Assembly: GCF_025642115.1 (NCBI RefSeq)
Contig: NZ_CP106753.1
Span: forward strand, 496,001-560,000
Direction: 5' to 3'
Source: Chitiniphilus purpureus
GTDB taxonomy: Bacteria; Pseudomonadota; Gammaproteobacteria; Burkholderiales; Chitinibacteraceae
DNA length: 64,000 bases
In this document: positions 45,004 to 53,984 of the stretch, piece after piece
Position numbering within the stretch: position 1 is the first letter of the stretch
Layout of the letters: the number at the start of each line of letters is the position of its first letter
The notes under the pieces: generated by a model
Database searches by the model: none
Told to the model about the DNA's origin: nothing
What the model saw: the letters and a program-made list of their open reading frames with translations, nothing else
Translations under genes and position numbers: made by a program

Positions 45004-48000
45004 ATGACCAACATCACACACACTGCTGAGCTTTCTGCCCCTGCATGCGATGCCGACGCGAATGGCCCGCGCCTGCTGGAGCGGTACGTCACCTGGGTCG
45101 TGGACTACCGGAAATGGGTGATTGGCTGCGTGGTGCTGCTGACCGTCTTCTTCGGCTTGTTCGCCGCCAAACAGCAGGTGGTCATCAATCCCGCCGCGGT
45201 GGTGCCCCAGGGGCATCCCTACATCAAGGCCACCAACGCGATCGAGAAGATCTTCGGCTCGAAGTACCTGGTGGTCATCGGGGTCACGCCCCGGCAGGGG
45301 GATGCACTGCAGCCTGCGGTGCTCGATACGGTCCGTCGCATCACCGACCAGCTCTACGCCGCCCCGACGGTGAGCAAGCAAACGCTGCTGAGCCTGACCT
45401 CGCGCCAGGCCAAGCGTATCCGTGGCACCGCCGATGGCTTCGAGGCCAAGCCGCTCATTGATACCGGCCCTACCGCACGGGTCGACCGGACCGCACTCAA
45501 GCAAGCCATCGAAGCCAACCCTGTCTATCGCGACACGGTGATCTCGCAGGATTGGCGCACCGCCACGATCATGCTCGAACTCAAGGAGAATCCGAACGGC
45601 TTCGGTGCCATGCTCGCCGATGTCCACCGGATCCTCGGCCAGGAACAGCAGGCGGGCCTGCAGGTGACGGTCAGCGGCAACCCGGTCTTCCTGCATCAGG
45701 CCGAGATCTTTGCCGAGCGCATCAACTGGCTGTTCCCGATTGCGGTGCTGGTGATCGGGCTGCTGCACTTCGAAGCCTTCCGTACCCGGCAGGGCCTGAT
45801 CCTGCCGCTGGTGACCGCACTGTTGTCGGTGGTATGGGGGGTGGGCGTGATGGGGTTGATGCGTATCCCCATGGACATCTTCAATTCGCCGACCCCCATC
45901 CTGATCCTGGCGGTCGCCGCCGGGCATGCGGTCCAGCTGCTGAAGCGGTACTACGAGCGTTTCATCGAGCTGGTCGATGACCAAGGCGTCGAGCCGGCAC
46001 TGGCCAATCGATTGGCGACGATCCAGTCGCTGGTCGCCGTGGGGCCTGTGCTGGTGATTGCCGGGGGCGTCGCCGCCTTGGGGTTCTTCTCGTTGGTGGT
46101 GTTCGAGGTCGAAACCGTACGGGCCTTCGGCATCTTCACCGGCATCGGCATCCTGACTGCGGTCATGCTCGAATTCACGTTCACGCCGGCCGTGCGTGCC
46201 AGCCTGCGCGCGCCCTCGGCAGACCAGATCCGCACCGAGAGCCGGGTGCGCTTCTGGGATCGTCTCAGTGCGGGCATCGCACAGTCGGTGAGGACAGCGG
46301 GCGGTCGTACGGCCATCCTTGCCGGGACGGCACTGCTGGTCGCGATCGCGATCGCCGGCTGGCCGAGGGTCCAGATCGACAATGCCAGCAAGACATTCTT
46401 TTCCCCCAGCCTGCCCATCCAGCAGGACGATCAGCAGCTCAATCGGCAGACCGGTGGCACCAACGTGCTCTATCTGATGGTCGATACCGGCCGGGAGGAC
46501 GGCATCAAGGATCCCAAGGTGCTGGCGGCCATGCATGCGCTTCAGCTCGAAGCGGCCAAGCGTCCCCATGTCGGCAAGACGCTGTCGATCTATGACTTCC
46601 TGCAGCGCATGCATGAAGCCGCCTCGGGGGAGAGCAGGACGGCTGGCCCATTGCCCGCCGATCGCAATCTGATCGCGCAATACCTGTTCCTCTACGCGAT
46701 GTCGGGCGATCCCGAGGACTTCTCCGCCCACGTCGACTATGGCTATCAGCGGGCGAAGATCGCCGTCATGCTGCGCACCAACAGCAACGCGGAAATCGAC
46801 CAGCTGGTCCGCGACCTGAAGCGCGAGGCCGGCAGGCTGTTCCCCCGCGGGGTCAGCGTCTCGTTCGGTGGCGAGGTGGCACAGACGCTCGCGGTCACCG
46901 ACGTGATGGTGCACAGCAAGCTCCTCAATATCGTGCAGATCCTGGCGGTGATCTTCGCGGTCTCGGCCATCGCGTTCAGGTCCTTGGTTGCCGGCGCACT
47001 GGTGCTGGCGCCGCTGCTGGTGGTGCTGGCGCTGGTATTCGGGGCGATGGGCTACTTCGGGGTGCCGCTCAACATCCCGAACTCGCTGATCTCCGCCATG
47101 GCCGTCGGCATCGGTGCCGACTACGCCATCTACCTGATCTACCGGATTTCCGAGTTTGTCTCCCAAGGGCAATCACTCAACGCCGCCGTGAATCAAGCGA
47201 TCAAGACTGCCGGCAAAGCCTGCCTCTTCGTGGCCACGGCCGTTGCCGGCGGGTATGCCGTGCTCCTGTTCTCATACGACTACAAGGTCCATATGTGGCT
47301 CTCCTCCTTCATCGTGTTGGCGATGCTGGCCAGCGTCCTCACCGCCCTGACGCTCATCCCCAGCGCGATCCTGATCTTCAAGCCGCGCTTTGTGCTTGCG
47401 CGCCGCTCCGGCGACCGGGGCGCGATCCTGCTGATCATCCTGGCCACCATCGGTTTCCTGACCTACTCGCAGATCGCCTGGTCCGCTCCCGATGCCGCAC
47501 AGATCATGGAGCGCAGCGCAGCGGCGACACGATTCAGCACGTCAAATTCGTCGGCGGAGTTCGTGCTGGAGAGCAAGGATGGTGGCAAGCGGACCCGCAA
47601 AGCCAGCATGACCTCCAAGCTGCAGGACAACGGCACGGACACGATGCGGCTGGTCCGGTTCGAGGCGCCCGCCGACATCAAGGGGACCGCCACGTTGTTG
47701 ATCGAGAAGCGCGCCGCGGATGACGACATGTGGGTCTACCTGCCGGCGATGAAGCGGGTGCGCCGCCTGGTGGCCTCCAACAAGAAGGACAGCTTCATCG
47801 GGACCGATTTCAGCTACGGCGACGTGATGGGGCACAAGGTCGGCGACTGGAAGCACACCCTGCTGTCCGAGCAGACCAAGGATGGCATTGCCTACTTCGT
47901 CATCGAATCCATTCCTGCCAGCGATGCCACGCGGGCCGATTCCGGGTATGGCAAGCGTGTCTCCTGGGTGCGCAAGGACAACTGGGTGGCCGCACTCGTA

Positions 48001-48213
48001 GAAACCCAGGACACCGGTGGCCAGCCCTACAAGCGCTTCGTGTTCTCGGATATCCAGAAAGTGGATGCCGCGAACAACAAGTGGCAGCCGATGAAAGCAG
48101 TGGGATCCAATCTGCAGAGCGGACATACCACCACCATCACCTTCGCCAGCTTCAAGGTGGGCGAGCCGGTCGCAGAGACGACCTTCTCGGCCAACAACCT
48201 CGCCACGCACTAG
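45004..48213 (+). CDS. RND/MMPL lipid-type exporter fused to a LolA-like periplasmic domain
   Basis: Residues 1 to about 805 are an RND transporter of the MMPL class: a first membrane segment near 38, two periplasmic loops, and two bundles of membrane helices (including AVLVIGLLHFEAF and IPNSLISAMAVGIGADYAIYL). Residues about 807-828 are another hydrophobic segment ending IAWSAPDA that looks like a former signal peptide. Residues 829-1069 match the outer-membrane lipoprotein-sorting (LolA-like) family, with MWVYLPAMKRVRRLVASNKK and GTDFSYGDVMGH. These parts are normally two neighbouring genes. Such systems move lipids or other hydrophobic molecules. The outer-membrane partner gene starts three bases later. 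Confidence 0.85.
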   Translation: MTNITHTAELSAPACDADANGPRLLERYVTWVVDYRKWVIGCVVLLTVFFGLFAAKQQVVINPAAVVPQGHPYIKATNAIEKIFGSKYLVVIGVTPRQGDALQPAVLDTVRRITDQLYAAPTVSKQTLLSLTSRQAKRIRGTADGFEAKPLIDTGPTARVDRTALKQAIEANPVYRDTVISQDWRTATIMLELKENPNGFGAMLADVHRILGQEQQAGLQVTVSGNPVFLHQAEIFAERINWLFPIAVLVIGLLHFEAFRTRQGLILPLVTALLSVVWGVGVMGLMRIPMDIFNSPTPILILAVAAGHAVQLLKRYYERFIELVDDQGVEPALANRLATIQSLVAVGPVLVIAGGVAALGFFSLVVFEVETVRAFGIFTGIGILTAVMLEFTFTPAVRASLRAPSADQIRTESRVRFWDRLSAGIAQSVRTAGGRTAILAGTALLVAIAIAGWPRVQIDNASKTFFSPSLPIQQDDQQLNRQTGGTNVLYLMVDTGREDGIKDPKVLAAMHALQLEAAKRPHVGKTLSIYDFLQRMHEAASGESRTAGPLPADRNLIAQYLFLYAMSGDPEDFSAHVDYGYQRAKIAVMLRTNSNAEIDQLVRDLKREAGRLFPRGVSVSFGGEVAQTLAVTDVMVHSKLLNIVQILAVIFAVSAIAFRSLVAGALVLAPLLVVLALVFGAMGYFGVPLNIPNSLISAMAVGIGADYAIYLIYRISEFVSQGQSLNAAVNQAIKTAGKACLFVATAVAGGYAVLLFSYDYKVHMWLSSFIVLAMLASVLTALTLIPSAILIFKPRFVLARRSGDRGAILLIILATIGFLTYSQIAWSAPDAAQIMERSAAATRFSTSNSSAEFVLESKDGGKRTRKASMTSKLQDNGTDTMRLVRFEAPADIKGTATLLIEKRAADDDMWVYLPAMKRVRRLVASNKKDSFIGTDFSYGDVMGHKVGDWKHTLLSEQTKDGIAYFVIESIPASDATRADSGYGKRVSWVRKDNWVAALVETQDTGGQPYKRFVFSDIQKVDAANNKWQPMKAVGSNLQSGHTTTITFASFKVGEPVAETTFSANNLATH

Positions 48214-48216
48214 CCG

Positions 48217-49464
48217 ATGCGGCCGCTCGATCGAAGCTGGCTGACGCCGTTCTGCGCCGGCGTGTGGTTGTGGGGTTCGACCATGGCACATGCACAGCCC
48301 ATCGGCATCAGCGGGGAAGTCGCCGCGGGGGTCTGGTCCTCCAGCAGAATGCTGGATGACCGCACCGGGGTGGGTGTGCTGCGCGGGGATGTCCAGCTGG
48401 ATTGGCAGGCGATGGAATCGCTCCAGCTGCATGCCGATCTCTGGGCGCGTTCCGCACCGGAAAGACTGGACCACAAGCGCGAAGACGCGGGCATCACCGA
48501 GCTGTACCTGCGCCTTGGCCAAGCGCCATGCGCGCCCGCATTGGGCAAGCGGCTGGTGCTGTGGGGCAGGACCGACGCGATCAATCCCACCGATCAGGTT
48601 GCGCCACGCAACTTCCGCCGCCTGACGCCGGACGATGACGAGCAGCGGTCCGGCCAATGGGGTCTCCACCTCGATTGTCAGGCGGGCCCGGGGAAACTGC
48701 AGCTGCACTGGATGAGCCAGCGTGAATTCAATCAGGTGCCGCTACGTGAGCAGCCCGGCGTCGTGGTGCTGGATGCGCAGCCGGCGCCGACCACCAGCTT
48801 CGCGGCCAAGTATGACGTCCTTGGAGAAGCGGCGGACTGGTCCATCGGCTTTGTCCGCGGCGCTGACCTCCATCCCACGCTGGCGGTGGATGCGCTGACC
48901 CCGCAGGGATTGGCCCTGGCGCAAAAGGCCACCCGCTTTCGGATGCTCGGTGCAGACGTGGCGTTCGTGCGTGGTGAAATCGCCTACCGTGCCGAATTCG
49001 CCTGGGTCACCTACGATCAGGACGGCGCGCCGCTGACCGCCCGGCGTCGGCCGTATGTCTCGGGCGTGGCCGGCGGGGAATGGGCCTTGGGCGATCGCGA
49101 GACCCTGGGCCTGCAGCTGTTCTGGAAACACCTGCATGGCGACCTGCCCGCCAGCCCGGATCCCATCCAGCAATCACTGCAGGTGGCGCAAGGCCTGATC
49201 AGCAATGAGCTGGATGACGATCAGTACGGCGTCACGGCGCGATACGCCAGGTCATTCCTCGACTCCAGGGCGGACCTGGACCTGTTCGCCGTCTGGTCGC
49301 AGCCCAGCGAGGACTGGATGCTGCGCGGGCGCCTCAGCTACGCCTATTCGGATCACATCCGCCTGCGAACCGGCTTTGACGTGTTCCGTGGCCTTCGCCA
49401 GTCCTATCTCGGCAATCTTCGGCAGAACGCGCTGCTTTATTTCGAGACGTCCTACATCTGGTGA
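48217..49464 (+). CDS. Outer-membrane beta-barrel partner of the RND/LolA-like exporter
   Basis: The 415-aa product has a signal peptide (ending near STMAHAQ) and alternating hydrophobic strands, and ends in the aromatic residue Trp, as outer-membrane barrels do. The segment LVLWGRTDAINPTDQVAPRN followed by FRRLTPDDDEQR is the hallmark of barrels encoded with RND plus LolA-like genes. It follows the exporter by three bases, so the pair is cotranscribed. It may deliver the exported compound to or through the outer membrane. Confidence 0.8.
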   Translation: MRPLDRSWLTPFCAGVWLWGSTMAHAQPIGISGEVAAGVWSSSRMLDDRTGVGVLRGDVQLDWQAMESLQLHADLWARSAPERLDHKREDAGITELYLRLGQAPCAPALGKRLVLWGRTDAINPTDQVAPRNFRRLTPDDDEQRSGQWGLHLDCQAGPGKLQLHWMSQREFNQVPLREQPGVVVLDAQPAPTTSFAAKYDVLGEAADWSIGFVRGADLHPTLAVDALTPQGLALAQKATRFRMLGADVAFVRGEIAYRAEFAWVTYDQDGAPLTARRRPYVSGVAGGEWALGDRETLGLQLFWKHLHGDLPASPDPIQQSLQVAQGLISNELDDDQYGVTARYARSFLDSRADLDLFAVWSQPSEDWMLRGRLSYAYSDHIRLRTGFDVFRGLRQSYLGNLRQNALLYFETSYIW

Positions 49465-49558
49465 TGCCTACCTCGGTTAACTAGGCTGGCGGTCTACTCT
49501 CTCGGCGTGAATCGCTGTGTTGTTAATCAGGTTGGGCGCTATTCCAGCAGTGTTGCAG

Positions 49559-49654
49559 GTCTAACGTTTCGCTCAAGCGGGCCGCCCAAAGCTGCGCTTT
49601 GGGTTCCCTCCGCTGCTTCGCAGCTCCAGCTGCACGTTACCTCCAACGTTGAGG
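49559..49654 (-). repeat. Possible integron attC (59-be)-like site
   Basis: On the minus strand the segment begins CCTCAACGTTGGAGGTAACG and ends GCTTGAGCGAAACGTTAGAC. The final GTTAGAC is a perfect core site (GTTRRRY) and the first heptamer CCTCAAC nearly fits RYYYAAC. Between them are strong hairpins (CCCAAAGC/GCTTTGGG, GCTGC/GCAGC). The 96-base length is in the attC range. It sits downstream of the MFS gene in the orientation expected for a gene cassette. L-box pairing is imperfect and no integrase is in the window. Confidence 0.45.
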
Positions 49655-49832
49655 GCTGCATTGCAACTCTAAGGTGACATCAATCAGCTGGATATGGACT
49701 TCTGCTTTGGCCGAAAAGCGGACGTCCAGTTCTCAATGGGCGGTTGTCCAAGACAATTGCAAGATTGAACCCCCAGTCCTATCCAGCCTTTCAAGCACCA
49801 GGCAAGTGCTACTACTCGATCCGCATGGAGAA

Positions 49833-51020
49833 TCAGGTGTGACCAGATTTTTTGCTTATCGCTAGCAAACAAAAGCATGAAAGCCCCCCAATCGCGCCGG
49901 TCAACATCGCCGCATTGCTTCCAAAGCGATCCAAGGCATACCCCATCAATGGCGGCGCAAAAGCTTGGCCAATCCGCGCAGGTGCCATGATCCAGCCCAG
50001 CCGAGCACCGTAGCCCTCCGAGCCAAAGAGCGCGAGCGGGACTGTGCCCTTGGCAATGGTCATCACCCCGTTGCCCATGCCATGCAGGATTGTGAAGAGA
50101 AAGACCGCGGGCGAGCCAAGGCTCAGCAACAGCAGCACGCCGATCGGGTGGGCTGCAGCTGCAAACCGAGCGGATATCAGGGCGTGGTAGCGCTGTAGCC
50201 AACCGAATTCGGCAACGCGGCCAAGGACCTGGAATGGCCCTACCAACGACGCCGCAGCCAAGGCAATCCCGACACTTGCTCCCGAGAGCTGCAATAGCCT
50301 CGGCAGGTGAGCCGCCATGGCCGTAGCGATGAACCAGGCGAATCCAAAGGCAATGGCGACGAGGACCATGTCCTTGAACGAACCTTGTGCCGGCGGATTG
50401 CTCCCCTGCTCTGGGCTCTGCAGCGAACTGGCTGAAGTGCTGATTTTCGGGAGGGAGAGATTCAGCGGCAGCCCAATCACGAGATGAATTGCAGCCCAAG
50501 CGAAGCATGCAATCCGCCAGTCGAATTGGTGTGTGAGCAGGGTGGTCAGGGGCCAGCCCACCGTGCTGGCAAAACCCGCGATCAGGGTGATGCCGGTGAT
50601 GGCCTTTCTGGCGCCGGAGCCATACATGAACACCAGCGTGGAAAATGCAGCCTCGTAGAGGCCCAGCCCCATTGCTGCGCCCAGCACAATCCATGCGGCG
50701 ATCAGCGACAGCATTCCTTGGCTCAAGCCCAGCAGGGTGAGGCCCACCGCAAGCAATATGCTGGAACACACCAGGACAGAGCGGCCGCCGGTTCGATCAA
50801 TCCAGTGGCCAACCTTGGGACCCATCAAGCCGGACAGCAGAAGTGCTCCGGAGAAGGCCAGGAAAATCTGGGCGCTTGATAGGCCGAGCTCAGCCCCCTG
50901 TGCTTCTGCCAATACGGCAGGCAGGTAATACGTGGATGCCCAAGCCAACGTTTGCGCGCTGCCGAGCGTTGCGATCACTCGAGTCGTATTGGGGGACTGT
51001 ACCTGGGGAGCGTTGAGCAT
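49833..51020 (-). CDS. MFS permease of the arsenic operon
   Basis: The 395-aa product has 12 hydrophobic segments and the MFS loop GPKVGHWIDRTGGRSVLV between helices 2 and 3. It starts MLNAPQVQSPNTTRVIATLG. It is 34 bases downstream of the rhodanese gene on the same strand. Its GC content is visibly lower than that of its neighbours, suggesting separate acquisition. Other MFS proteins in ars operons (ArsJ, ArsK) export arsenicals, but I cannot assign this one to either. A pentavalent or organic arsenical is a reasonable guess. Confidence 0.75.
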   Translation of the reverse strand: MLNAPQVQSPNTTRVIATLGSAQTLAWASTYYLPAVLAEAQGAELGLSSAQIFLAFSGALLLSGLMGPKVGHWIDRTGGRSVLVCSSILLAVGLTLLGLSQGMLSLIAAWIVLGAAMGLGLYEAAFSTLVFMYGSGARKAITGITLIAGFASTVGWPLTTLLTHQFDWRIACFAWAAIHLVIGLPLNLSLPKISTSASSLQSPEQGSNPPAQGSFKDMVLVAIAFGFAWFIATAMAAHLPRLLQLSGASVGIALAAASLVGPFQVLGRVAEFGWLQRYHALISARFAAAAHPIGVLLLLSLGSPAVFLFTILHGMGNGVMTIAKGTVPLALFGSEGYGARLGWIMAPARIGQAFAPPLMGYALDRFGSNAAMLTGAIGGLSCFCLLAISKKSGHT

Positions 51021-51054
51021 AGGGCAGAGGTATTTGGATGTGGATGAGGGGCCT

Positions 51055-51831
51055 TCAGGCACCTGTTTCAACAGCAAGCGTCGAGTCGGCGGCCCACTCG
51101 CTGAAGCCCTGATAGTAGACGCCGACCTGTTCGAATCCCGCTGCCGCAGCGACGAGGCCGGCGAACGAGCCGCGGCCGCCGGAGCCGCAGTGCGTGGTGA
51201 TCTGCTGGCCGGGATCAAACCCTGCCGCGCAAAGGATCGCCCGCAGCGCTTGCGGTGGCTTGATGAGGCCGGTGTCATCGAAGCATTGCCGATGATCGAT
51301 GTTGATGCCGCCTGGGATATGTCCGCCCCTGGCGTAGCTGTCCGCCTTGCTGCCCTCGAATTCGGCCGGCGTACGTGCATCCCAGATCCGGGCGGTGCGT
51401 GCTGCCACTTGCTGGGCAAGCACGGCCTTTTCGACCAGCCGCGCGCTGACCGGCGCGGTGATGCCGATCGCCTCCTCGTGGCTGCCGAAGGTCCCGAGCA
51501 GGGCCGGTGCGCCCCCATTCACGACGAATGCCGTCACCCCGGACAGCTGCAGGATGAACCACGCCCTCGCGGCTTCGGTCATCGAGCCATCGTCGTACAC
51601 AACCACGGGTGCCGGGCCATGGAGACCGAGCCTGGTCAGTTCCGCCGCCCACGAAGCGGTTTGATCCAGGCCGGTGGCCGGGTTCCTTGCCCGCTCCCGC
51701 CATGCACGCGGTTCCAGGTGGATCGCGCCAGGCATCTGCCCCGCCTCGTACTGCAACCGGGCCCGGACATCGAGGAATCGGGCCTGCGAAAGTGCGTGGG
51801 CCTGAGCGGCTGAAACAAGCGGGGACGACAT
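51055..51831 (-). CDS. Two-domain rhodanese (thiosulfate/3-mercaptopyruvate sulfurtransferase)
   Basis: The 258-aa product has two rhodanese domains: an inactive first domain (RFLDVRARLQYEAGQMPGAI) and a catalytic second domain with C215 in THCGSGGRGS. CGSGG places it nearer the mercaptopyruvate sulfurtransferase type. It is 47 bases after acr3 in the ars operon. Sulfurtransferases accompany some arsenic operons and may supply sulfane sulfur for thioarsenical chemistry; that role is inferred. Confidence 0.85.
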   Translation of the reverse strand: MSSPLVSAAQAHALSQARFLDVRARLQYEAGQMPGAIHLEPRAWRERARNPATGLDQTASWAAELTRLGLHGPAPVVVYDDGSMTEAARAWFILQLSGVTAFVVNGGAPALLGTFGSHEEAIGITAPVSARLVEKAVLAQQVAARTARIWDARTPAEFEGSKADSYARGGHIPGGINIDHRQCFDDTGLIKPPQALRAILCAAGFDPGQQITTHCGSGGRGSFAGLVAAAAGFEQVGVYYQGFSEWAADSTLAVETGA

Positions 51832-51878
51832 GGCATCTTCCTTTTGTGGGGCTGTACCGGGGACAGCCCGGCGTGCGT

Positions 51879-52940
51879 CTATACGTTCTGTTCGTACCAA
51901 CCCTTGCTGGCGTTGACTACTTTGACCACTAGCAGCATCACCGGCACCTCGATCAGCACGCCGACCACGGTGGCCAGCGCCGCGCCCGATTCGAAGCCGA
52001 ACAGTGCAATCGCCGCGGCGACCGCCAGCTCGAAGAAGTTCGAGGCACCGATCAGCGCGGAAGGGCAGGCCACGCTGTGTTTTTCGCCCACCTGCCGGTT
52101 CAGCCAGTACGCCAGCGCCGAATTGAGGAGCACCTGGATCAGGATCGGCACCGCCAGCAGCAGGATCACCAGTGGCTGGCGCAGGATGGCCTCGCCCTGG
52201 AACGCGAACAGCAGCACCAGCGTGAGCAGCAGTGCGGTGATGGACCAGGGGCCGATGGCGGCGAGCGCGGCATCGAACGCAGCTTGGCCGCGTGTCAGCA
52301 GCACCCGGCGCAGCAGCTGCGCCAGGATGACCGGGATCACGATATACAGCAGTACCGAGGTGAGCAGCGTATCCCACGGTACGGTGATGCTGGAGACCCC
52401 GAGCAGGAAGGCCACCAGCGGTGCGAAGGCGAACACCATGATCAGGTCGTTCAGCGCCACCTGCGACAGCGTGAAATACGGATCCCCGCCGGTAAGCCGG
52501 CTCCAGACAAAGACCATCGCGGTGCACGGCGCGGCCGCCAGCAGGATCAGGCCGGCGACATAGCTGTCGATCTGGGCCGCGGGCAGCCATGGCGCGAACA
52601 GCCCACGGATGAACAGCCACGCCAGCAATGCCATCGAGAACGGCTTCACCAGCCAGTTCACCGCCAAGGTCACCGCAATGCCACGCGAATGGGCCTTCAC
52701 CTGATGCAGGGCGCCGAAGTCGATCCGCAGCAGCATCGGGATGATCATCACCCAGATCAGCAGCCCGACCGGCAGATTGACCTGGGCCACCTCCAAGGCG
52801 CCCAGCGTCTGGAACGCGTGTGGGAACCACTGTCCCAGCAGCACCCCGATGACGATGCAGATCGCCACCCAGGCACTGAGGTAGCGCTCGAACACCCCCA
52901 TCCCGCTGGCCGATGCTGTGGGTTCACATCCGGTCGACAT
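51879..52940 (-). CDS. acr3: Arsenite efflux permease ACR3
   Basis: ACR3 exports As(III) across the inner membrane. The 353-aa product has ten hydrophobic segments, with the essential cysteine in LAAAPCTAMVFVWS near residue 138 and the family segment ALNDLIMVFAFAPLVAFLLG. CPSALIGASNFFELAVAAAI is also conserved. The start is ATG 52940. It lies 39 bases downstream of arsC. Confidence 0.95.
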   Translation of the reverse strand: MSTGCEPTASASGMGVFERYLSAWVAICIVIGVLLGQWFPHAFQTLGALEVAQVNLPVGLLIWVMIIPMLLRIDFGALHQVKAHSRGIAVTLAVNWLVKPFSMALLAWLFIRGLFAPWLPAAQIDSYVAGLILLAAAPCTAMVFVWSRLTGGDPYFTLSQVALNDLIMVFAFAPLVAFLLGVSSITVPWDTLLTSVLLYIVIPVILAQLLRRVLLTRGQAAFDAALAAIGPWSITALLLTLVLLFAFQGEAILRQPLVILLLAVPILIQVLLNSALAYWLNRQVGEKHSVACPSALIGASNFFELAVAAAIALFGFESGAALATVVGVLIEVPVMLLVVKVVNASKGWYEQNV

Positions 52941-52979
52941 GGCTACGACTCCAGTTTCGCTGCAGGCAGGCGCCGATGG

Positions 52980-53477
52980 CTATTCCACCGCGGTTTCGCC
53001 GATCTCGCGGACCAGTTGCTTGAGCGCATCGCCCTGCAGCCGCTCCGCTGGGGCCTGGACCAACAACTCGGTGCGCTTGCGGATCTGCTGGAAGATCTTC
53101 TCGAACGAGGCGCGCACGGCCTCATCCGTTTCACCGTGCGGATCCTCATAGCCCCAGTGCGCGGTGGTCGGATGGCCAGGCCATACCGGGCACACCTCGT
53201 TCTTGGCGTTGCCGCAGACGGTGACCACGATGTCCATGTGTGGTGCCTCAGCACCTTCGAACACATCCCAGGACTTCGAGTGCAGCGTACTGGTGTCGTA
53301 GCCGATGCCACCCAACAGCGCGATCGCATGCGGGTTGACGCGGCCGCTGGGGTGGCTGCCGGCGCTGAACGCCCTGAAGCGGCCGGCACCCAGCACATTG
53401 AGCCAGCCTTCGGACATCACGCTGCGCGCGGAATTGGCGGTACACAGGAACAGCACATTGAGAACAGGATTGCTCAT
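52980..53477 (-). CDS. arsC: Arsenate reductase, low-molecular-weight phosphatase type
   Basis: ArsC reduces As(V) to As(III) in the cytoplasm for ACR3. The 165-aa product has the C-x5-R loop CTANSAR (C12-R18), HSKSWDVF, and two more cysteines, C88 and C96 (VVTVCGNAKNEVCP), of the thioredoxin-coupled relay. The C-terminal ~25 residues are longer than the minimal family. It is 14 bases after the ArsI-like gene. Confidence 0.95.
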   Translation of the reverse strand: MSNPVLNVLFLCTANSARSVMSEGWLNVLGAGRFRAFSAGSHPSGRVNPHAIALLGGIGYDTSTLHSKSWDVFEGAEAPHMDIVVTVCGNAKNEVCPVWPGHPTTAHWGYEDPHGETDEAVRASFEKIFQQIRKRTELLVQAPAERLQGDALKQLVREIGETAVE

Positions 53478-53491
53478 GGGGTCTCTCGGGG

Positions 53492-53968
53492 TTAGCAGCA
53501 GCCGCTACCGGGGGCGCAGCTGTTTTTCGGGGTGATAGTTTGCAGCGTGGGCTGCGACGGCGCGCAGCAGGCACGCTCGCTCTCCTGCCTCGCGCGGTTG
53601 AAGGTGGGGATGGCCGCCAGCGTGCGGTAGCTCTCCCAGGCGATGCCCGAGGGGTCGGTCACCCAGTGCTTGTCCGATTCGGCATAGCAACAGGCTGTCC
53701 CTGTTTCGCTCACCACACCGAGGTCGGCGGCTTGGAGCTGCGCCTGCAGAGCGGCAAGCTCGTCATCGCTGTCCACCTGGAAGCCCAGATGATCGACCCC
53801 GGCGGGGGTACCGCGCTGCGAGATGGCGAAGTTGATGCGTGGGTCCTCCAGCATCCACTTGGCGTAGTCCGGCTTCTGCACCGTGGGCTGGGCGTTGAAC
53901 ATGGCGGAGTAGAACCGGATGCTGTCGTCGAGCTGGTCGACCGACACATGGACATGGAAACGCTTCAT
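53492..53968 (-). CDS. arsI: ArsI/CadI-family C-As lyase, extradiol dioxygenase fold
   Basis: ArsI cleaves the C-As bond of methylarsenite or trivalent aromatic arsenicals using Fe(II) and O2. The 158-aa product begins MKRFHVHVSVDQLDDSIRFY. Likely iron ligands are H5 (or H7), H60 in GVDHLGFQV and E112 in AWESYRTL. The arsenic-binding vicinal pair C93-C94 (GTACCYAES) is present. The tail holds further cysteines (ERACCAPS, CAPGSGCC). CadI-type cadmium proteins are close relatives. ATG 53968 fits the family start. Confidence 0.85.
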   Translation of the reverse strand: MKRFHVHVSVDQLDDSIRFYSAMFNAQPTVQKPDYAKWMLEDPRINFAISQRGTPAGVDHLGFQVDSDDELAALQAQLQAADLGVVSETGTACCYAESDKHWVTDPSGIAWESYRTLAAIPTFNRARQESERACCAPSQPTLQTITPKNSCAPGSGCC

Positions 53969-53984
53969 GACAGGGCTCCAGGTT

